Below, one piece after another: positions 57,067 to 64,000 of a DNA stretch of 64,000 nt. The stretch spans positions 310,001-374,000 of the forward strand of contig JAJUBI010000008.1 in NCBI GenBank assembly GCA_022419385.1. Reading direction: 5' to 3'. Below the pieces are notes generated by a model that was not told where the DNA came from, made no database searches, and saw only the letters and a list, made by a program, of their open reading frames with translations. Origin of the DNA: Paraconiothyrium sp. Pb-2020. Lineage: Eukaryota > Ascomycota > Dothideomycetes > Pleosporales > Didymosphaeriaceae. The number at the start of each line of letters is the position of its first letter. The stretch's first letter is position 1. A program made the position numbers and the translations under genes.

Positions 57067-57838
57067 TTATTTCGACTTCTTGCTCATCATTCCCGGGTCG
57101 TAATACTCGGGATATGACGTCTTATAGCCAAGCATATATTCGCCGATCCACTTCCCCAACACCAAGCCGAAGGCGTACGATACAGGACGAGCGAACCAAC
57201 CAGGTCCGGGAAAGGCGAGACTCACCTCGGCCGAGTGAAGGAATAAAAGGAGCTGGAGTGGGCTTGGCTCGACCTTCTGCGTCTCGCAGTCGTTGAGGTA
57301 GCAGTAAAGGTTGCGAAAGAAGCGCTCGTTGCCGCCTACCTCCTCTTCGGCCGTCTTGTCGTCTACCAGTGGAGACGCTTTGAGCTCTATCTGGATTACG
57401 CAGGGTTCGCTACATTCGGGATCGGCCTTGAAAGTGTGGCGTGCTCGTGGCGGGATGGTGACGGGTTGAGGATCATTTGCTGTGATGGGGATCTGTTTGC
57501 CTTCGAGTGTGAATATGAAACGTCTGATCACAGGGAGGATTGATTAGCTGAGCTTTGAGAAGAGTGAGTGACACAGTGAAATTGACATGTGGAGGAGCCG
57601 TATCTTACCCTTGGGTCACAGTGAAATATTCCTCCTGGTACCAGTGCCAATGGGGCGGAGGAATTAAGGGGTTTTTATCGTCTGGCAGGTCTTTATATGC
57701 GCCTGGCTTGTGGAAGACTTGCACCTCCCGAACACTGCGACGGGCTTCTGGGACCAACCATGAAGTCGTTCGCGCACCTTGGTGAAGGGTAAGTTCTTTC
57801 TGGCGAGCAGTCTGGCTTCGTTTGACGTGAAATGACAT
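57067..57838 (-). CDS. Cupin-domain protein
   Basis: Exons 57838-57609 and 57523-57067, with an 85-nt intron (GTAAGA, GCTAAT branch, GATCAG), give 228 residues. Cupin motif 1 is PPHWHWYQEEYFTVTQGRF, with His63, His65 and Glu69 or Glu70 as likely metal ligands; the splice falls inside it. Motif 2 is IPPRARHTF. The C-terminal third has a hydrophobic stretch (YAFGLVLGKWIGEYMLG) that could contact a membrane or form a dimer helix. Small fungal cupins of this kind often sit in secondary-metabolite loci as isomerases or oxygenases; the reaction here is unknown. It lies just upstream, on the same strand, of the 3' end of the SDR gene's neighbourhood. Confidence 0.8.
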
Positions 57839-58411
57839 GTTGGCTGCGAAGCAACGAAAACAATGGTGGATTCTCTCTTGGGATTATCGGCTGTAACTTT
57901 TAATACGTGGGTCGGGATGCTGTGTTCGAGGCGTGCCCAATAAAATGATGGGACCGCCCCGCATTGCTACGTCATGTGCATGCTGTCGGAAGCTAGGATC
58001 GATGCACATCCTGATTGGAAAGGGTACAGAGAGCAAGCTCGCGGGGGAATAGTAGAATGTAAAACCACGTAAGTGACCAATGATGCCGATGATGCAGGGA
58101 TGAAGAACTCTCAACCTTTGGTTTTAGGGTGAACGATCACGTGACTAACGTATACCCGTGGACCTAGGTATCTCGGAAGGAGGCGCTACGCACTCCCTCA
58201 CCCACCTCTCTCCTCAAGAGCGCCGTCCTCACGGAATGCAGAAGCGCCATCTAAATAAAGACAGATGGAACTGCCATTACGTCTCTACTTGCGGAGTTAA
58301 AATTCACCGTCCACAGCACAGTACATAGGTACAACATGATCTGTTACGTGTCGTTATTGATGCGTGGGGCAAATATACCGGGAGCTAGTTCCTGAGAGCT
58401 CTCGAAGCACC
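57839..58411. other. Intergenic region
   Basis: About 570 bp containing the cupin promoter and the SDR 3' flank. No gene seen. Confidence 0.4.
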
Positions 58412-59509
58412 TCAGGTATGTCGGATAGTCATGCCTCCGTCAACCGGTATCGTGGTGCCATGCAGGTACGATGAAGCGGGCAGGCAGACGTTGACCGTCA
58501 CTATGGAGTGTAAGCATACCCAATTACGGTGGTGAAGAACAGAACATGCCAGACACACCTTGCGCGACTTCTTCCGGGTCAGCATATCGCCGCAGGGGCA
58601 CACGTCGTTTAGCATATGCTTCCTTCTGCTCTGGCGAAATGCGTGCTGTCATGCCAGTCTGAAGGGTATTTAGTTACAGCAATCCAAAAGCGGCGTGGAA
58701 CTCACAATGATCGGTCCCGGACAAATAGTATTGACCTGATCATTCTATCAGTCTCAATCCATGCATCGAGGCCTTCCTTCCACGTTCTCTCGTTTGCACA
58801 CTCACTGTAATATTCCCATACTTGCCCAACTCAACTGCAAACGCCCTGGTCAGCCCCGTGACTGCTGACTTGGTTGCACTGTACGCTGCATTCGCTGGCC
58901 CTGTGACAAAATGCTCTGTGCTCGCAACGTTCACGATGCGCGCCGCATCGCTCTTTAGCAGCGTTGGCACGCATGCGCGGATGAAGATGGCAAGAGCCGA
59001 GATGTTGATATCAAGAGTCTTATCCCAGCGTGACTCAAAGGAGTCGTCACTGTCGAAAGCACCGCCGCCGAGCGAGACGCCAGCATTATTGATTAAGATC
59101 TAATCTGTCAGCTTTGGAACTCCACGATTGGGTGTCTACGAACGTCAAGTCCACCGAAAGCGTTAATGACCTCCTTGCACACTTTCTTGATTCGATCTCG
59201 GTCTGCGACATCGCATACCCAACCTTGTGCCCTTCCGGAGTGGACGGCGTTGATCTCGTCAACAACTGCTTGTACTTTTCCGCGATCTAAGTCCAGAACA
59301 GCCACCTTGACGCCCTCGTCGGCGAGCAGCTTTGCCGTCTCCCTGCCCATGCCCGAGGCGGCTCCTGTAACGATGGCTTTCTTTCCATTGAGTGATCGAG
59401 AGAGTTTCGTTAGTCTTCCAGCTGGTGCTTTGATGTTGCTCAGATGCGACGAGAGGACATCTAATCTGTCCAAAGCCTGGTGAGCATACAAGTCGGACTT
59501 GTTTGCCAT
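58412..59509 (-). CDS. Short-chain dehydrogenase/reductase (SDR)
   Basis: Five exons on the minus strand: 59509-59144, 59099-58806, 58735-58706 (30 nt), 58658-58559 and 58500-58412, giving 292 residues. Donors are GTTCGT, GTGAGT, GTGAGT and GTGTGT; acceptors are TTAG, TCAG, TCAG and ATAG. Classical SDR marks: TGAASGMG at 48-55, NNAG at about 126-129, Ser182 and YSATK (Tyr195, Lys199) as the catalytic triad, then CPGPI and a C-terminal PVDGG. The 30-nt exon carries CPGPI. An N-terminal extension of about 40 residues precedes the Rossmann fold. It should be an NAD(P)-dependent oxidoreductase; the substrate is unknown. It shares a divergent promoter with the 3-beta-HSD-like gene. Confidence 0.87.
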
Positions 59510-60360
59510 GATCACTGTTAAGGAAGAGTGCTTTGTTCACACCGATTCAGCGTATTGTTGTGTTGCTAATGCGGAGAAGCGATGCTGCGTCGCGATTACC
59601 GAGGTTCCGAGACGGCCACCGAGTCAAATCAGCACTGTCTCTCTTCACTTGAGACTGGCATTCTCAAACAGATACTGCAGGGACATACAAATCTGGTTGC
59701 TGCATCCGTTCTAGTGATGAGCGAGTTACCTAGTGTTGTGTTGGTCAACGCAGAAGCAGGCAGGGAACTACGGACGGATCAGGGTATGTCACTACCCTTT
59801 ACGTACTAGTCCGACATGCCAGCAATTGGGACTTCGCCCATTGACCCCCCAAATGTACTACATCCTCTTCTGATATTGACCATTTTCGATTGCCAACCAA
59901 GATCATGAGTACCGGTGATACTTTTGATGATAATCGCGATCGGAACGCTGACAGCTACTCCCAATCATCACGACGCCTCATGGTACTCCCAACCAGTCTG
60001 CGGCCTTTACCACACACATCCCGCGGCCCGCTTTGGGAGCCGACGAGGCTGAGGGCTGTGCCTCATTGAAGCATGCGCTCGCGATTTTCATTGGCTCAAC
60101 TATATACCCGAATGCGCGGCATAGTTCCGGCACGTTCATTCCTTGTCTTTTCTTCTCTCCAATGTTTAGGTGAAGATGAAGTCAGAGCACTTGTGTCGCC
60201 TGATAATGTGGCATAAACCATGCGGCGTAGCCTAGATACACATGTCGAAGTACGGCACAGCCCTGTTGTAGAACAGCACAAAAGGGTCCTCGATTGTGAG
60301 GTCGAAGCGCGCATTATCTGCGACTCTTTTCACTGGCATACTCTGATCTTAATTGCTCCA
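59510..60360. promoter_or_regulatory. Divergent promoter region of SDR and 3-beta-HSD-like genes
   Basis: About 850 bp between two divergently transcribed NAD(P)-dependent dehydrogenase genes. Small frames here are not supported. Confidence 0.4.
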
Positions 60361-61443
60361 ATGAGCGACGAAAGCGTGTCGTTGGGTACAGTCCTCGTTT
60401 TTGGCGGAAGTGGATTTCTAGGCCATCATATCGCGAAGCAATTGTCGATGGCGCCGGACGTCACCAAAGTCGTCGTCTTCGACGTGGATACCTCCAAGAA
60501 TCGAATCCCCGGTGTCGAATATATCGCCTCCAGTATTATAACCAAAGGTGACGTCGACAAGGCTTTCAGAACTGTCCAGCCAAAAGTGGTCTTCCACACA
60601 GTCTCCCCTGGGCCATTCTTAAAGAACAACAAGTTATTTTACTCCGTCAACGTCGATGGGACAAAGAACATCCTCGCATCCGCTCAGAATTATGAGTGTA
60701 CGAAGGCCCTAGTTTACACATCCAGCTCTTCGGTCATACACGATAACCGTAGCGATCTGATTATGGCCACTGAGGATGCCCCGGTAATCTACATGCCCGA
60801 ACAAACCGAATACTATTCGCACACGAAAGCCGTTGCCGAGACGCTTGTTCTGAGTGCAAATGGGCAGAACATTCGTACCGCAGCGATTCGGCCTGCAGGA
60901 CTATTTGGAGAAGGCGACACAGGGACGGTGGTAAGCGTGATCTCGAACGCCCGGGAAGGTAAAGGACGGATGCAGATCGGCGACAACTCAAACCTTTTCG
61001 ATTGGACCTACGTCGAGAACAACGCATATGCACAGCTTCTAACAGCGCGCGCTCTGTTACGCACCTACCTGCATCCGCCAAAAGCGGAAAGCGAGCGGGT
61101 GGATGGCGAGGCATTTGCAATCACGAACGATGAGCCCTGGCATTTCTGGACCTTCACTCGTGCGTTGGCTGCTGCTGCAGGCTATCCAGTCAGTGATGAC
61201 AAAATCATCAAAGCACCTTGGGGTCTGATGATGGGGATTGCTTGGGTGTTGGAATGGGGATATTGGATCCTCAGCTTCGGAAGCAAGGAACCCAGGTTGA
61301 ATCGGGCACGAGTCAAGTATACGACTATGCAGCGGACCTTGGACATCACGAAAGCGAAAAGGAGGCTCGGATATTGCCCTCAGATAGGCATGCAGGAAGG
61401 CATCGAGCGATCGGCAAAGTGGTTTTTGGAGTCTGCGCCTTAG
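60361..61443 (+). CDS. 3-beta-hydroxysteroid dehydrogenase/isomerase-family protein (ERG26-like)
   Basis: A single exon of 360 residues from the ATG at 60361. An in-frame ATG at 60220 would add 47 residues before the Rossmann fold, which is unlike the family. The NAD site is VLVFGGSGFLG (Gly15-Gly21). The active-site pair is YSHTK (Tyr152, Lys156), preceded by the Ser-rich VYTSSSSV. IRPAGLFGEGD and the FDWTYVENNAYA block are typical of the 3-beta-HSD group, which includes sterol C3-dehydrogenase ERG26. A hydrophobic stretch near 285-310 (GLMMGIAWVLEWGYWILSFG) suggests membrane association. It may be a paralogue serving another steroid or secondary metabolite rather than the main ERG26. Confidence 0.85.
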   Translation: MSDESVSLGTVLVFGGSGFLGHHIAKQLSMAPDVTKVVVFDVDTSKNRIPGVEYIASSIITKGDVDKAFRTVQPKVVFHTVSPGPFLKNNKLFYSVNVDGTKNILASAQNYECTKALVYTSSSSVIHDNRSDLIMATEDAPVIYMPEQTEYYSHTKAVAETLVLSANGQNIRTAAIRPAGLFGEGDTGTVVSVISNAREGKGRMQIGDNSNLFDWTYVENNAYAQLLTARALLRTYLHPPKAESERVDGEAFAITNDEPWHFWTFTRALAAAAGYPVSDDKIIKAPWGLMMGIAWVLEWGYWILSFGSKEPRLNRARVKYTTMQRTLDITKAKRRLGYCPQIGMQEGIERSAKWFLESAP

Positions 61444-62009
61444 GTCTGGGATCGGTGTGAGCAAGGAAGGAACATGTGAGATCGTTAAGACGCACCTGAC
61501 CTAGAGCCCACATCTGTCATGTTGGTGACATTTTCATTGCATCGCCTTCAACATCGCCTCATGTGAAGCTATGTGCTGAACCGCAACTAAGCATATACTG
61601 TTCTTGAATCATCACGCACGAGACTTACATATGGGTTTCGTCGTGCGAGCCTTGCGTGGATGTACTTGCATGTCTATCTGTTCGTCATCGCGTCACTGGA
61701 TTATACTGCTATCGTACTGAGATCGTACGCCCTTCTATTTGATCATCCAACTGGAGCCAAGGCAACTATATGTTTGCAATAGCTCTCGCAACTACAGATT
61801 CTCCAGAAAGGCACATATCCGCTTTCGCTCAAGTCCATCAATGCTACCCTGTATCGAGTGCTTGGGACAGGGCTGTCCTCGACAATAGCACAATTTTGAA
61901 GATCGTCGCAGGTGCTGCCTTTTGAAGTGTCTCATCTCTTATTTTCGCTCAAGAGTTGACCTCTCCCAGAAACCATTGAATATCACTGGTCATCTCCCTA
62001 GTCGTCTCC
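61444..62009. other. Convergent intergenic region
   Basis: About 570 bp separating the 3' ends of the 3-beta-HSD-like gene and the F-box-like gene. No gene seen. Confidence 0.4.
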
Positions 62010-63099
62010 CTAGTTGCTGCTCTTTTCATCGCCCTTGTCATCTTCCTTCTCATCGCTCTTCTCATCTTCCTGATCACGCTCTATGAGATCTCTAAGCACC
62101 TCGAAGAATTGTGGTGTCCGTTCATGGTGTATGACTTTATTAGGATGTAAAAGCACCCATCGAACCTGGAGAACTTCCAATGCAGCGAACTTGTCGCTAC
62201 GGCGCCGACCAACCGCTTTGATCCAGTTGCGTGCGACATTATAGAAGTCCACCGCGGCTCCTTCGACGGTCCTCACGGAAGCCTGGATACGGGTGGCCAC
62301 GAGACTCTCGAGCGGCACATTTATTAGATGGTCGAGGTTGAATTGACAGTCGGAAGCTTTGTCTCCGCGTACATTGAGGTGCATCGGTACCTCTATGTTG
62401 CGAAGGTGAGGGATCGCTTCGGGAAAATAGACTATGAAGGCATGGAGTGATGCCTGTGAAGAGAAGCTGAAGAGGTTGTTGGTGTACAGGAACGGCGTGG
62501 CTTCCCGACAAACCTGCTTGCACGTGCGCAAAAGGTTGTAGGGGATGTCGTTCCTCTTCTTCTTGCTCCTCAGAACGGCCTTCGTCCGGTGCCGATGGGG
62601 TTCGCTATAAGGATCCACTGCACGGGCTATGGGATCCCACCGATTGACTATGTACATCTGCTGGTCCGAGGTGAACGCGTACTCGTAGATCATGTTGCGG
62701 ATTTCTCCAGGCCTAGAACCCAGTTAGCGACAGTTTTCCAAGTGGGTAGAGGAGATGCGGGGCGGGGCATCAAGATTATACTCGCGCTACGTACAGTTGT
62801 AGGAAGCCGAGTGAAGTCTCATCCTTCTTTTTCTCCTTAGCCACCTTGCCTTTGGCCACCCTGGTCGCCTTCTGCTTCTTCCCAGCCACTGCCACTGACT
62901 TCGATGCAGCTGATGTGGAACTCGGTACAGCTGGGGTAACTTTGCGTCGCTTTCGTTGGGGTTGCTTCACCTCTACGTCACCACCTGCATCGAACTCCTC
63001 ATCAGAGATGTCAGACTCAGCGTGATTGACGACTTTCTGATTGCTATTAGCTTTGCCGATATGGGGAAGGGCCAGACGTACCCAAGATCGCTTGCTCAT
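62010..63099 (-). CDS. F-box-like fungal protein with basic N-terminus
   Basis: Exons 63099-62795 and 62712-62010, with an 82-nt intron (GTACGT, GCTAAC branch, TTCTAG), give 335 residues. Residues 1-95 are Lys/Ser-rich with an apparent nuclear signal (PQRKRRKV). The splice creates the conserved start of the globular domain, FLQLPGEIRNMIYEYAF, followed by LLRTCKQVCREATPFLYTNN. This pattern (LP.E.RN.IYEY, then a helix-turn 'R.C+Q...EA...LY') is widespread in uncharacterised Pezizomycotina proteins. The C-terminus is a run of acidic EKSDEKEDDKGDEK repeats. An F-box-like adaptor role is inference; no biochemical function is known. Confidence 0.75.
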
Positions 63100-63532
63100 G
63101 GTGAGATGTTTCGGTTTCAGATTTCCGTCGAGTGGAACGCTAATGAGTGGGTGGATTTGTAGAGTGCGGTGGGCACAAATATTCGAAGGCTCTATGTACG
63201 GTAGCGTGGTAGCGCACGCACCAGCCAGGCCGCCTAGAGTGTGGGGCTGTGGAAGTTGAAAGTGCTCCGGCCAAGGAGTCACGTAGCTATGAGTGAACAG
63301 TGGAACAGAGAATCTAAGCGGGGGGAGTTTTACGATTAGTGCACGCGTCGAAGTGTGATCTTGCGAGCCAGACAGGCAATTTCAATAAGGAGATTGTGTT
63401 GAGAGGGGTTTGGAGGTTCTTGTCTGTCGAATCAAGGACAATGAAGTGAAAGCCTTCATATAGCTTACAACTAACAGGGTGAAACATGGCGCTACCGTTG
63501 CACTGGTAACAAAGAGAGCCCTTGAAACGCAA
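63100..63532. other. Intergenic region
   Basis: About 430 bp. Promoter of the F-box-like gene at the left end; otherwise nothing recognised. Confidence 0.35.
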
Positions 63533-63758
63533 TTAGAAGTATCTAGCCGCCTCCGCGCTCGTCAGTCGCTGATACATCTCCGCTGACTTGCCCAGATGCA
63601 GGGCTACATCGATCTTCTTTGTGAATTTGCCTGTTCCTGCCCCTCCCAACAGGTACGGTCTTTCTTTTATGTTGGCTCTTTTTGATGCCAGCCTTACGAG
63701 ATACCTAGGTACCATGGATGCCCGTCCTGCTGTGGTGACTCTTCGCTCTCTGTCCTCC

Positions 63759-64000
63759 TCACCGCGTTCGCCAGCTTGTCCGCTTCCTCTTTCCCCTTGA
63801 ACCCTGAGCGTTCCGGGGTATTAGGATCCAGCCAGGAATGTGCTCTTCGATCAGGGATTCGTACTTGCGTATGCGACGACACATGATGAATAGCTGCTTC
63901 AAAATGTCATTCAAAGTACCAATTTCAGGGGGTTCGCGTTCAAGTCGCCACTCTATTGTTTTGAGGTCGCGCTCGAGGTAAGCGTTCACAGTGATCCATT
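63759..64000 (-). CDS. Partial gene running off the right window edge
   Basis: A minus-strand frame is open from the window end (reading WITVNAYLERDLKTIEWRLE) to a stop at 63759, about 79 residues. The middle is helical and charged (LNDILKQLFIMCRRIRKYES). After EEHIPGW an alternative frame (LDPNTPERSGFKGKEEADKL) looks more protein-like than the in-frame tail, so a frameshift or splice may be hidden at about 63825-63840. A further short frame at 63533-63715 could be a last exon. The product is unknown and the 5' end lies outside the window. Confidence 0.35.
   Translation of the reverse strand, partial: WITVNAYLERDLKTIEWRLEREPPEIGTLNDILKQLFIMCRRIRKYESLIEEHIPGWILIPRNAQGSRGKRKRTSWRTR

Overview
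The window is nuclear DNA of a filamentous ascomycete (Pezizomycotina; a Dothideomycete is my best guess from the gene families, but this is inference). The evidence is a dense set of genes on both strands, introns of about 45-75 nt with GTRNGT donors and CTNAC-type branch points, a tRNA-Trp gene with a short intron, and fungus-specific families (HET domain, fungal rhodopsin-type membrane protein, DUF1776, Wss1, GH128, small cysteine-rich secreted proteins). I resolved about 28 protein genes, most by joining reading frames across introns; each join quoted keeps frame.

Left part (0-13.4 kb): the splicing helicase PRP16 and the ribosome-biogenesis WD40 protein PWP1 are divergent from a short shared promoter. 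Then come a conserved serine-rich protein with a very long pyrimidine-rich leader, a small secreted protein, a wax-synthase-like MBOAT enzyme and a divergent SEC11-type signal peptidase.

Middle (14-36 kb): this is accessory-looking. It holds a divergent pair made of a degenerate trypsin-like protein and a C-terminally membrane-anchored protein, a 65-residue six-cysteine secreted peptide, a CE2/SGNH esterase, an F-box-like protein, the ENV7/STK16 kinase (with a break in frame), tRNA-Trp, a patatin phospholipase facing a frameshifted HET gene, a GH128 glucanase and a second MBOAT enzyme.

Right part (36-64 kb): a secreted tyrosinase with micro-exons, a fungal rhodopsin-type membrane protein, WSS1, a DUF1776 dehydrogenase-like protein, a SEL1-repeat protein and an MFS sugar transporter. 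A metabolic trio follows (cupin, SDR, 3-beta-HSD-like), then a lysine-rich F-box-like protein and a gene fragment cut by the window edge.

Two items stand out. (1) Between the transporter and the cupin gene, about 52.4-56.8 kb, lies a diverged tandem array of roughly 16 units of about 265 bp. Nearly every unit repeats the same order: an imperfect ATCACC...GGTGATGATG dyad, about 40 bp later a TATA box, then a CACACTTCTT-like start region and a CTAAAAG block. It looks like an array of promoter-bearing units without a conserved reading frame. (2) The sugar transporter's last intron appears to be an AT-AC intron (ATAAGT...CCCAC) with no usable GT-AG alternative.
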